A DNA stretch of 64,000 nt from Spirillospora albida. GTDB taxonomy: Bacteria > Actinomycetota > Actinomycetes > Streptosporangiales > Streptosporangiaceae. Location of the stretch: NCBI RefSeq assembly GCF_000718255.1, contig NZ_JOFJ01000014.1, positions 124,001 through 188,000 on the forward strand, read 5' to 3'. Shown one piece after another: positions 43,123 through 50,838 of the stretch (position 1 is its first letter; each line of letters begins with the position of its first letter). The notes beneath the pieces are model-generated. The model was not told where the DNA came from. It was given only the letters and a program-made list of their open reading frames with translations, and did not search any database. A program made the position numbers and the translations under genes.

Positions 43123-45029
43123 CCGAGCAGTCCGCCGGCGGGCAGCGGCACGACCTCCGCCCGCCCCGAGAGCCCCCGGACGGCGGCGACGGCCCCGCCG
43201 AACCCGTGCGCGCCGGGCGCGCCGGCGACCAGGGTCCGGTTCCGGATGGCGAGAGCGTCCCCGAACCGGCCGAGGGCGGGCGTGAGGGTCGTCCCGCCCC
43301 GGGCCGCCGGGCCGCGTCCCCGCACACCGCGCAGCACCCGCACCGCGCCCCGGCCGGGTGCGCCGGCCGCCAGCTCGGGCACCCCGTCACCGGTGAGGTC
43401 GCCGGCGGCGAGGGCCGAGCCGAACCGGTCGTGCCGTCCCGCGCGGCCGCGTCCCCGCAGGGTGGGGCCGAGCTGCGTCCGGGACGATCCGTCGATGATC
43501 TGCACCGCGCCCTCGTGGTAGGCGTACGAGGCGTGCTCGGCGCGGTTCTCCCCCGGGACGCCGACGGCGATGTCGTCGTCGCCGTCCCCGTCGAAGTCGG
43601 CCACGGCGAGCGCCGACCCGAACGCGTCGCCGCGCTCGGACGAGATCATCAGGACGGCGAGGTCCTGCGCGGCGAGCTCGGACAGCAGCCGGTGCACCTC
43701 GGCCTTGGTGCCGACGTCGATGCCGCGGGTCGGCTCGTCCACGATGAGGACGGTGGGTTCGGTCGCGAGCCACTTGGCGAGCACGACCTTCTGCTGGTTG
43801 CCGCCGGACAGGACGCCCACCGTGTCGCTGAGCCGCGCGTACTTGAGCTGGAGGCGCAGCGCCCAGTCGGCGGCGCGGTCCCGCTCCACCCGCCGGGAGA
43901 GGAGGCCCGCCCTGCCGCTCTCGCGGCGGAGGGACCGGAGCCGGGTGAGGCCCATGTTCCGCTCGATCGACATGTCCATGACGAGGCCCTGCTGGCGGCG
44001 GTCCTCGGGGACGAGTGCCAGCCCGGCCGCCATCGCGGCGGTGGGGCTCGCGGCGGGCAGCCCCTTCCCGTCGACCGTGACGGAGCCCGCGTCCCAGCGG
44101 TCCACGCCGAAGATCGCGCGGGCGACCTCGCTGCGGCCGGCGCCGACGAGGCCGGCCAGCGCGACGATCTCGCCGCGGCGCACCTCGAAGGAGACGTCGG
44201 TGAAGGCGCCCTCGCGGGTGAGGCGGTCCACCTTGAGCGCCACCGGCCCGAGGGCCACGTCCTGCTTGGGGTAGAGCGCCTCGAGGTCGCGGCCGACCAT
44301 CCGGCGGACGAGGTCGTCGGGGGTCAGCCCGGCCACCGCCTCGGTGCCGATGTAGGCGCCGTCCCGCAGGGTGGTGACCCGCTGGCACAGCTCGAAGATC
44401 TCCTCGAGCCGGTGCGAGATGAACAGGATCGCGCAGCCCTGCTCCCGCAGGGCGCGGGTCACCGCGAACAGGCGGGCGACCTCCTGGCCGGTCAGCGCGG
44501 CGGTCGGCTCGTCCATGATGAGGACGCGGGCGTCCCGGGAGATGGCCTTGGCGATCTCGACGACCTGCTGGTCGGCGATCGACAGGCCGCGGGCGGGCTG
44601 CCGCGGGTCGAGCGCGACCCCGAGCCGCCGGAACAGCTCGGCGGTCCGCTCGTGCACGGCCCTCCGGTCGATACGGCGGAGCGCGGCGCGCGGCTGCCGG
44701 CCCATGAAGATGTTCTCCGCGACCGACAGGTCCGGGAACAGCGTGGGCTCCTGGTAGATCACGGCGACGCCGGCGGCCTGCGCGTCGGCGGGGCCGCCGA
44801 ACGTGACGGGCCGGCCGTCGACGCGGATCTCGCCCGCGTCGGGGCGGTGCACGCCTGCGAACGTTTTTACGACGGTGGACTTGCCCGCGCCGTTCTCGCC
44901 CGCCAGTGCGTGCACCTCGCCCGCGTGCAGCTCCAGGGTGACCCCCTGCAGCGCGCGTACGGCACCGAACGACTTGCTGACACTGACCAGCGCCAATGTC
45001 GGCGGTGCCGACTGGCCTGGTGCGCTCAT
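43107..45029 (-). CDS. Chimeric ORF: sugar-ABC ATPase fused to FG-GAP repeats
   Basis: A 640-residue reading frame that joins two unrelated proteins. Residues 1-465 are an RbsA/RhaT-type double ATPase: GENGAGKS (44-51), LSIADQQVVEIAKA, LIMDEPTAAL, then the second half with GLVGAGRSE, LSGGNQQKVVLAKWL and LIVDEPTRGID. It stops at LMISSE, about 35 residues short of the usual end. From residue 466 it continues as FG-GAP propeller repeats (GDAFGSALAVADFDGDGDDD, RFGSALAAGDLTGDG, RFGDALAIRN), the C-terminal part of an exported integrin-alpha-like protein. The product cannot work as either parent. The upstream half belongs to the rhamnose locus (divergent LacI gene). A genomic deletion or an assembly error is the likely origin. 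Confidence 0.85.
   Translation of the reverse strand: MSAPGQSAPPTLALVSVSKSFGAVRALQGVTLELHAGEVHALAGENGAGKSTVVKTFAGVHRPDAGEIRVDGRPVTFGGPADAQAAGVAVIYQEPTLFPDLSVAENIFMGRQPRAALRRIDRRAVHERTAELFRRLGVALDPRQPARGLSIADQQVVEIAKAISRDARVLIMDEPTAALTGQEVARLFAVTRALREQGCAILFISHRLEEIFELCQRVTTLRDGAYIGTEAVAGLTPDDLVRRMVGRDLEALYPKQDVALGPVALKVDRLTREGAFTDVSFEVRRGEIVALAGLVGAGRSEVARAIFGVDRWDAGSVTVDGKGLPAASPTAAMAAGLALVPEDRRQQGLVMDMSIERNMGLTRLRSLRRESGRAGLLSRRVERDRAADWALRLQLKYARLSDTVGVLSGGNQQKVVLAKWLATEPTVLIVDEPTRGIDVGTKAEVHRLLSELAAQDLAVLMISSERGDAFGSALAVADFDGDGDDDIAVGVPGENRAEHASYAYHEGAVQIIDGSSRTQLGPTLRGRGRAGRHDRFGSALAAGDLTGDGVPELAAGAPGRGAVRVLRGVRGRGPAARGGTTLTPALGRFGDALAIRNRTLVAGAPGAHGFGGAVAAVRGLSGRAEVVPLPAGGLLGYAVA
43632..43637. 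other. Fusion junction inside the chimeric ORF
   Basis: The last codon of ABC character (Glu465) is at 43637-43635 and the first of FG-GAP character (Arg466) at 43634-43632 on the minus strand. The frame is kept exactly. I see no repeat, insertion sequence or target duplication at the point, so if it is real it looks like illegitimate recombination. Confidence 0.6.
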
Positions 45030-45070
45030 GGCGGCCCTCCTCAAGGGGAGTGGTCGAGGACGGAGTGGAA

Positions 45071-45080
45071 AAAACGTTTT
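45071..45080. promoter_or_regulatory. LacI-type operator candidate 1
   Basis: AAAACGTTTT is a perfect palindrome with the central CG typical of LacI-family operators. It lies about 40 bases before the ATPase start codon, where it could block that promoter. Confidence 0.55.
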
Positions 45081-45263
45081 AACGCTCTGCGTTGCGGAGG
45101 ACGGTAGATGTGAGGTGGAGCACTCGTCAAGAGGCGATCCGCCGACGGTTCCGCCCGACCGCACCCGAACCCTTGCGGGGCAAGGGCGCAGCTCGTTTCG
45201 AAACCGTCCGCCGGAGACCGCTCCGGGTCCTGCCGACCGTCTCGCCGGAGGCCCGATCGGGGC

Positions 45264-45277
45264 TTGACACGTTTTAA
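45264..45277 (+). promoter_or_regulatory. TTGACA element with operator candidate 2
   Basis: TTGACA (45264-45269) is directly overlapped by ACGTTTTAA (45269-45277), which matches operator 1 over nine bases. The layout suggests the LacI-type regulator controls its own promoter and hence the lut-rhaB operon. I see no clear -10 element at standard spacing. Confidence 0.5.
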
Positions 45278-45344
45278 TCGATGTCCCAGAGTGAGCGGCG
45301 ACACACCGCAGGCACACATCAGCGAACCGACCGGGAGCGGCCCA

Positions 45345-46385
45345 GTGAGCAGCAACGACACCGCGCGGCCGGTGGGCATCAAGCAGGTCGCCGCGCACGC
45401 CGGCGTCTCCCCCGGCACCGTGTCGAACGTCCTGAACCGCCCCGAGCGCGTCGCCGACGGCACCCGCGAGCGGGTCGAGCGCGCCATCGTCGAGCTCGGG
45501 TTCGTCCGCAACGGGTCGGCGTCGACCCTGCGCGCCGGGCACAGCAGCACGATCGGGCTGATGGTCCTCGACCTCGCCAACCCCTTCTTCACCGAGGTCG
45601 CGCGCGGCGTCGAGGACGTCGCGAGCGAGCGCGGCTACGCGGTGATCCTCGCCTCGTCCGGGGAGTCGGACGAGCGGGAGCAGCGCAACCTGCGGGTGCT
45701 CGCCGAGCAGCGGGTGCGCGGCGTCCTGCTCACCCCCGTCGGGGACGAGGGCGAGAACGCCGACCGGCTCCGGGACCGGGACGTCCCGGTCGTCCTGCTC
45801 GACCATCCGACGCCCCGCGCGAACCAGTGCTCGGTCGCCGTCGACGACGTCGCGGGCGGCGAGCTGGCGGCGGCGGAGCTGCTCGCGGGCGGCGCCCGCA
45901 CCATCGCGTTCGTCACCGGCCCGCCGGGGCTGCGGCAGTGCGCCGACCGCCGCAAGGGCGCGCTGCGCGCGCTGAAGGCGGCGGGCCTCGGCCGGGACGC
46001 GCTGCGCGAGGTGCCGGTCGCCGCGATGAACGCGCGCGCCGGGCAGGAGGCGGCGGCGCGGCTGCTGGACGGGCCGCCGCCCGACGCGGTGTTCTGCGCG
46101 AACGACCTGCTGGCGCTCGGCGTGCTGCGCGTCCTGCTGCAGGCCGGGATGCGGGTCCCCGAGGACGTCGCGCTGATCGGGTACGACGACATCGATTTCT
46201 CGGCGGCTGCGGCCGTCCCGCTCAGCTCGGTGCGGCAGCCGACCTACCGGCTCGGCCGCATCGCGACGGAGCTGCTGCTGGAGGAGTGCGACGACGCGGG
46301 GGGCCACGCGCACCAGCAGGTGATGTTCCAGCCGGAGCTCGTCGTCCGGGAGTCCAGCCGGCGCGCGCCGGGGTCCGCCCGATGA
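45345..46385 (+). CDS. LacI-family repressor of the rhamnose locus
   Basis: A 346-residue LacI/GalR repressor. The N-terminal helix-turn-helix GIKQVAAHAGVSPGTVSNVLNRP is canonical, followed by the hinge and a periplasmic-binding-protein-like effector domain (TIGLMVLDLANPFFTEVARG, LTPVGDEGENADRL, AVFCANDLLALGVL, IGYDDIDFSAAAAVPLSSV). The effector is probably L-rhamnose or a pathway intermediate, inferred from the rhamnulokinase in the same operon. GTG 45345 follows GGGAG at eight bases. It is the first gene of an operon whose members all overlap by four bases, and it is divergent from a sugar ABC ATPase. Palindromic ACGTTT-type sites lie in the gap. Confidence 0.85.
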   Translation: MSSNDTARPVGIKQVAAHAGVSPGTVSNVLNRPERVADGTRERVERAIVELGFVRNGSASTLRAGHSSTIGLMVLDLANPFFTEVARGVEDVASERGYAVILASSGESDEREQRNLRVLAEQRVRGVLLTPVGDEGENADRLRDRDVPVVLLDHPTPRANQCSVAVDDVAGGELAAAELLAGGARTIAFVTGPPGLRQCADRRKGALRALKAAGLGRDALREVPVAAMNARAGQEAAARLLDGPPPDAVFCANDLLALGVLRVLLQAGMRVPEDVALIGYDDIDFSAAAAVPLSSVRQPTYRLGRIATELLLEECDDAGGHAHQQVMFQPELVVRESSRRAPGSAR

Positions 46386-47089
46386 GGATCGCCCTGTTCG
46401 TCACCTGCGTCAACGACACCATGTTCCCCGGCACGGGGCGCGCGATGGTGACGCTGCTGCGCAGGCTCGGGCACGAGGTCCTGTTCCCCGAGGCGCAGAC
46501 GTGCTGCGGGCAGATGCACCTGAACACCGGGTACCGGAGGCAGGCGCGCGCCCTGGCGGAGGAGTTCCCGAAGGTGTTCGCGGGCCACGACGCCGTCGTG
46601 ACGCCGTCGGCGTCCTGCGCGGCGACGGTCCGCGACTGGCATCCGCGGCTCGCGCCCGGCGCGGGCACGCCGCCCGTGTTCGAGCTGTCGGAGTTCCTCG
46701 TCGACGTCCTTGCGGTCACCGACGTCGGCGCCTACTACCCGCACCGGGTCACCTACCACCCCACCTGCCACTCGCTGCGGATGCTGCGGATCGGCGACCG
46801 GCCGCTGCGCCTCCTGCGCGCGGTGCGCGGCATCGACCTGGTCGACCTTCCGGACGCCGCCGAGTGCTGCGGGTTCGGCGGGACGTTCGCGCTGAAGAAC
46901 GCCGACGTGTCCGCCGCGATGTGCGCCGACAAGGTCGCCTGCGTCGAGCGGACGGGCGCGGACGCGCTCTGCGCCGCCGACAACTCCTGCCTCATGCACA
47001 TCGGCGGGACGCTCGCCCGGAACGGGGCGCGGGCGCGGACCGTCCACCTGGCCGAGATCCTCGCCTCCACCGAGGAGGACCCGTCGTGA
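46382..47089 (+). CDS. lutA: L-lactate oxidation protein LutA
   Basis: A 235-residue (Fe-S)-binding protein with two CCG domains: TCCGQMHLNTGY and ECCGFGGTFALKN, which coordinate a non-cubane iron-sulfur cluster in this family. With LutB and LutC it oxidises L-lactate to pyruvate in the cytoplasm, passing electrons to an unidentified acceptor. In actinobacterial rhamnose loci it handles the lactate that arises from lactaldehyde. Start ATG 46382 overlaps the LacI stop (ATGA); lutB follows with a GTGA overlap. Confidence 0.88.
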   Translation: MRIALFVTCVNDTMFPGTGRAMVTLLRRLGHEVLFPEAQTCCGQMHLNTGYRRQARALAEEFPKVFAGHDAVVTPSASCAATVRDWHPRLAPGAGTPPVFELSEFLVDVLAVTDVGAYYPHRVTYHPTCHSLRMLRIGDRPLRLLRAVRGIDLVDLPDAAECCGFGGTFALKNADVSAAMCADKVACVERTGADALCAADNSCLMHIGGTLARNGARARTVHLAEILASTEEDPS

Positions 47090-48543
47090 GCGCCGCGCCG
47101 CCGCCGTCCCCCGCCATGCCGACCTATCTCGGCATGCCCGCGTTCCCGGACGCCGCGCGCCGCGCCGTCGCCGACGAGCGGCTGCGCGCCAACCTACGGC
47201 ACGCCACCACCACGATCCGGGGCCGCCGCGCCGGCGCGGTCGCCGAACTGGACGACTGGGACGCGCTCCGCGAGGCCGGCAAGCAGATCAAGGACCACGT
47301 CCTGGCGAACCTCGGCCACTACCTGCGGCTGCTGGAGGAGAACGTCACGGCGGCGGGCGGCACCGTGCACTGGGCGCGGGACGCCGGCGAGGCGAACCGG
47401 ATCGTCGCGGACCTGGTCAAGGCGACCGGCGAGACCGAGGTCGTCAAGGTCAAGTCGATGGCGACGCAGGAGATCGGCCTGAACGAGGCCCTCGCGGAGG
47501 AGGGCGTCACGGCCTACGAGACCGATCTCGCCGAACTGATCGTGCAGCTGGGCGACGACCGCCCGTCGCACATCCTGGTGCCCGCCATCCACCGGAACCG
47601 CTCGGACATCCGCGACATCTTCCTCGCGCGGATGGACGGCGCGCCGCGGGACCTCACCGATGAGCCCGCCGCGCTGGCGGAGGCCGCCCGGCGGCACCTG
47701 CGCGCCAAGTTCCTGTCCGCGAAGGTCGGGATCTCCGGGGTCAACTTCGCCGTCGCCGACACCGGGACGCTCGTCGTGCTCGAATCGGAGGGCAACGGCC
47801 GCATGTGCCTCACGCTGCCCGAGACGCTGATCTCCGTGATGGGCGTGGAGAAGGTCGTGCCGTCCTGGCGGGACCTCGAGGTGTTCCTCCAGCTGCTGCC
47901 CCGCTCGTCCACGGCCGAGCGGATGAACCCCTACACCTCCACCTGGACGGGCACGCACCCCGGCGACGGGCCGCGCGACTTCCATCTCGTCCTTCTCGAC
48001 AACGGCCGGACGGCGACGCTCGCCGACGAGGTGGGGCGGCAGGCGCTGCGCTGCATCCGCTGCTCCGCGTGCCTGAACGTGTGCCCGGTCTACCAGCGCG
48101 CCGGGGGCCACGCCTACGGGTCGCCCTACCCGGGGCCGATCGGCGCGATCCTGTCGCCGCAGATCCGGGGCATCGGGTCGGACGTGGACGCGTCGCTGCC
48201 GTACGCGTCGACGCTGTGCGGGGCGTGCTTCGACGCCTGTCCCGTCGCGATCGACATCCCCGAGGTGCTGGTGCACCTGCGGGCGCGCGCCGTCGAGGAC
48301 GGGCCGCGGCACCCCCTCGAGCGGGCGTCGATGACGGCCGCCGGCTGGGTGCTGCGCTCCCCCGCCCTGCTGCGCGCCGCGCAGCGCGCCGCGTCCGCGA
48401 GCCGCCGGGTGGTGGGCCGCGGCGGCCGGATCGGGCGCCTGCCCGGACCGCTGCGCGCCTGGACCGCGACCCGCGACGCGCCCGTCCCGCCGCCCGAGTC
48501 GTTCCGCCGGTGGTGGCGGCGGACGGACGGGGGCCGCGCGTGA
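47086..48543 (+). CDS. lutB: L-lactate oxidation iron-sulfur protein LutB
   Basis: A 485-residue protein. The N-terminal ~310 residues form the LUD (lactate-utilisation) domain (KVKSMATQEIGLNEALAEEG, GISGVNFAVADTGTLVVLES). Two [4Fe-4S] motifs follow: CIRCSACLNVCPVY and CGACFDACPVAI. It is the electron-transfer subunit of the LutABC system. The C-terminal ~100 residues are the usual extension, ending in a basic, tryptophan-containing tail. GTG 47086 overlaps the lutA stop; translational coupling with lutC (GTGA) is expected. Confidence 0.9.
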   Translation: MSAAPPPSPAMPTYLGMPAFPDAARRAVADERLRANLRHATTTIRGRRAGAVAELDDWDALREAGKQIKDHVLANLGHYLRLLEENVTAAGGTVHWARDAGEANRIVADLVKATGETEVVKVKSMATQEIGLNEALAEEGVTAYETDLAELIVQLGDDRPSHILVPAIHRNRSDIRDIFLARMDGAPRDLTDEPAALAEAARRHLRAKFLSAKVGISGVNFAVADTGTLVVLESEGNGRMCLTLPETLISVMGVEKVVPSWRDLEVFLQLLPRSSTAERMNPYTSTWTGTHPGDGPRDFHLVLLDNGRTATLADEVGRQALRCIRCSACLNVCPVYQRAGGHAYGSPYPGPIGAILSPQIRGIGSDVDASLPYASTLCGACFDACPVAIDIPEVLVHLRARAVEDGPRHPLERASMTAAGWVLRSPALLRAAQRAASASRRVVGRGGRIGRLPGPLRAWTATRDAPVPPPESFRRWWRRTDGGRA

Positions 48544-49157
48544 ACGCCCGCGAGGAGATCCTCGGCCGGATCGACGGGATCTTCCCGGCCCGCCCGGCGG
48601 CGGAGGTCGCCGCCGACCACGAGCGGATCGACCGCCGCTACCGGCGCGCCCACCACGGCGGCGGCATCGTCGACCTGTTCGCCGAGCGCGTCGCCGACTA
48701 CCGCGCGACCGTGCTGCGCGCGGCGCCGTCCGAGGCGCCGGGGCTGATCGCGGAGCGGCTCGCGGCGCGGCCCGGCAGGTACGGCGTCCCGGCCGGCCTG
48801 CCCGCCGCGTGGGTCCCGGCGGCGGCGGCGATCGTACGGGACCCGTCCGCCGGCGAACTGGACGGGCTCGCGGGCGCCGTCACGGGCTGCGCCGCCGCGT
48901 TCGCCGAGACCGGCACGATCGTCCTCGACCACGGGCCGGCGCAGGGGCCGCGCGCCCTGTCGCTCGTCCCCGACTTCCACCTGATCGTCGTGCTGGCCGG
49001 GCAGATCGCGCCGGACGTCCCCGGCGGCCTGGAGCGCCTCGACCCGCGCCGGCCCCTCACGTTCGTGTCCGGACCGTCCGCCACGAGCGACATCGAGCTG
49101 GACCGCGTGGAGGGCGTGCACGGCCCCCGCACCCTGGAAGTGGTGATCGTCGCGTGA
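48540..49157 (+). CDS. lutC: L-lactate oxidation protein LutC
   Basis: A 205-residue LUD-domain protein, third part of the lactate oxidase. CAAAFAETGTIVLDHG and VPDFHLIVVLAGQI are recognisable, as is the terminal TFVSGPSATSDIELDRVEGVHGP stretch, diagnostic for LutC/YkgG. It has no cysteine clusters. The GTG start overlaps the lutB stop and the stop overlaps the rhaB start. Its place between lutB and rhaB ties lactate oxidation to rhamnose breakdown. Confidence 0.88.
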   Translation: MNAREEILGRIDGIFPARPAAEVAADHERIDRRYRRAHHGGGIVDLFAERVADYRATVLRAAPSEAPGLIAERLAARPGRYGVPAGLPAAWVPAAAAIVRDPSAGELDGLAGAVTGCAAAFAETGTIVLDHGPAQGPRALSLVPDFHLIVVLAGQIAPDVPGGLERLDPRRPLTFVSGPSATSDIELDRVEGVHGPRTLEVVIVA

Positions 49158-50542
49158 CCGTGTCCACCTTCGGAGCCGTCGACCTCGGCGCCTCCAGCGG
49201 CCGCGTCATGGCCGGGAGCGTCGGCCCCGGCACGCTCGCGCTGGCGGAGGTCCGGCGGTTCCCGAACCGCCCCGTCCGGGTGAACGGCACCCTGCACTGG
49301 GACATCCTCGGCCTGTACGGCAACGTTTTGGACGGCCTGCGCGCCTGCCCGCCCGGCCTCGCGTCCGCCGGGATCGACTCGTGGGCCGTCGACTACGGCC
49401 TGCTGGACGAGCGCGGCGCCCTGCTCGGCAACCCCGTCCACTACCGGGACTCCCGCACCGACGGCGTCATGGAGCGCGTCCGCGCCGAGCTGGGCGACGA
49501 CCTCCTCTACGGGACGTCCGGCCTGCAGTTCCTGCCGTTCAACACCCTCTACCAGCTCGCCGCGGACGACCTGTCCCGCGCGCGGACGCTGCTGCTCGTC
49601 CCCGACCTCCTCGCCTTCTGGCTGACCGGCGCGATCGGCGCCGAGCGCACCAACGCGTCCACGACCGGCCTGCTGGACGTCCGGGACGGCATTTGGTCGG
49701 CGCCGCTGCTGTCCCGGCTGGGCGTCCCGGCCGGGATCCTGCCGCCGATCATCGAGCCCGGCGCGCCGATCGGGACGCTCCGGCCGGACGTCGCGGCCGA
49801 GACCGGCCATCCCGGTCTGGCGGTGACCGCGGTCGGGTCGCACGACACCGCGTCCGCCGTCGCGGCGGTGCCCGCCTCCACGGACCGCTTCGCCTACATC
49901 TCCTGCGGCACCTGGTCGCTCGTCGGCGTCGAGCTGGACGCGCCCGTCCTGACCGCGGAGAGCCGCGCGGCCAACTTCACCAACGAGGGCGGCGTCGACG
50001 GCACCGTCCGGTACCTGCGGAACGTGATGGGGCTGTGGCTCGTGCAGGAGTCGCTGCGCGCGTGGGGCGGCCCCGACCTGCCGTCCCTGCTCGCGGAGGC
50101 CGCGCGCGCGCCCGCCCTGCGCTCCCTCGTCGACCCCGACGACCCGGAGTTCCTCCCGCCCGGCGACATGCCGACGCGGATCGCCGCGCACTGCCGCCGC
50201 CGCGGGTTCGCCGAGCCGCGCACCCCCGCCGAGACGCTGCGCGCGGCGTCCCGGCTGTCCGGCCGGGAGATCGACGTCGTCCACCTGGTCGGCGGCGGCA
50301 GCCGCAACGAGCTGCTGTGCCGCTTGACCGCGGACGCGTCCGGGCTGCCGGTCGTGGCCGGCCCGGTGGAGGCGACGGCGCTCGGGAACGTGCTCGCGCA
50401 GGCCCGCGCCGCCGGGGCGGTCGGGAGCCTGGCGGAGGCGCGCGCCCTGGTCGCGGCCACGCAGCCGCTCCGCCGCTACGAGCCGTCCGGTGATCCGGCC
50501 GCGTGGGACGCGGCCGAGGAGCGCCTGCGCGGCGAGCGCTGA
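49154..50542 (+). CDS. rhaB: Rhamnulokinase RhaB
   Basis: A 462-residue FGGY-family carbohydrate kinase. GAVDLGASSGRVMAGSV is the N-terminal phosphate-1 motif, IDSWAVDYGLLD and LPFNTLYQL are rhamnulokinase-like, CGTWSLVGVEL is typical of RhaB, and VHLVGGGSRNELLCRLTADA is the C-terminal adenosine motif. It phosphorylates L-rhamnulose to rhamnulose 1-phosphate. The isomerase before it and the aldolase after it are not in this window. The start GTG 49154 overlaps the lutC stop; GTG 49160 is an alternative. The last codons and stop are duplicated in a 19-base direct repeat. Confidence 0.87.
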   Translation: MTVSTFGAVDLGASSGRVMAGSVGPGTLALAEVRRFPNRPVRVNGTLHWDILGLYGNVLDGLRACPPGLASAGIDSWAVDYGLLDERGALLGNPVHYRDSRTDGVMERVRAELGDDLLYGTSGLQFLPFNTLYQLAADDLSRARTLLLVPDLLAFWLTGAIGAERTNASTTGLLDVRDGIWSAPLLSRLGVPAGILPPIIEPGAPIGTLRPDVAAETGHPGLAVTAVGSHDTASAVAAVPASTDRFAYISCGTWSLVGVELDAPVLTAESRAANFTNEGGVDGTVRYLRNVMGLWLVQESLRAWGGPDLPSLLAEAARAPALRSLVDPDDPEFLPPGDMPTRIAAHCRRRGFAEPRTPAETLRAASRLSGREIDVVHLVGGGSRNELLCRLTADASGLPVVAGPVEATALGNVLAQARAAGAVGSLAEARALVAATQPLRRYEPSGDPAAWDAAEERLRGER

Positions 50543-50569
50543 CGGCGGGGCGGCGAGCGCTGACGGCGG
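50530..50569 (+). repeat. 19-bp direct repeat at the rhaB stop
   Basis: CGGCGAGCGCTGACGGCGG occurs at 50530-50548 and again at 50551-50569. The first copy includes the rhaB stop codon, so the tail of the gene (Gly-Glu-Arg-stop) is present twice. It looks like a short tandem duplication by slippage. Confidence 0.85.
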
Positions 50570-50838
50570 TATCCGCCACCGCCGCAGGGGGGCGGAAGGG
50601 ATGGAGAACTGTGACCGGTGCGGAAGGTTTACCGTCCGCCGGTTGACACGCCGCGCCCGCCGACGGTTGATAGCACTGGAGCACGGAGGAGGACGAGAGG
50701 GAGATCGCGGGCATCCGGAATGCGTGTTGCCCGCCTTTATTGACGTTTCACCCGATAAGGTGATCCTTACAGTTTCGCGGGAATCGATCAGAACTCGATC
50801 ACGGCGTATCGGCCGCCTGTCGCTGGTGGGGTGTGGAC
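50543..50838 (+). other. Intergenic region before the LuxR-type gene
   Basis: About 295 bases with no supported gene. An ATG at 50601 has a purine-rich upstream stretch and begins MENCDRCGRF, but its frame stays open far into the LuxR gene and is a shadow. The region contains a promoter candidate (50643-50672) and a perfect 5-bp inverted repeat TAAGG-TGAT-CCTTA (50756-50769) in an unusually A/T-rich pocket. Confidence 0.5.
50643..50672 (+). promoter_or_regulatory. Candidate promoter of the LuxR-type gene
   Basis: A perfect TTGACA (50643-50648) is followed after 18 bases by TTGATA (50667-50672), the best housekeeping-type pair in this gap. It would give a leader of roughly 160 bases that includes the TAAGG/CCTTA inverted repeat. 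Confidence 0.5.

Larger units (their letters stand above)
45030..45344. other. Divergent rhamnose-locus control region
   Basis: About 315 bases between the ABC ATPase (-) and LacI-type regulator (+). It holds two sites sharing ACGTTTTAA (around 45074-45082 and 45269-45277), the second overlapping a TTGACA. No coding sequence is seen. The remaining sequence is ordinary GC-rich DNA. Confidence 0.6.

Noticed and set aside
50601..50838. Small ORF starting MENCDRCGRF
   Set aside because: It has a purine-rich upstream stretch, but the frame has no stop before running into the LuxR gene and turns into Arg-rich shadow sequence.
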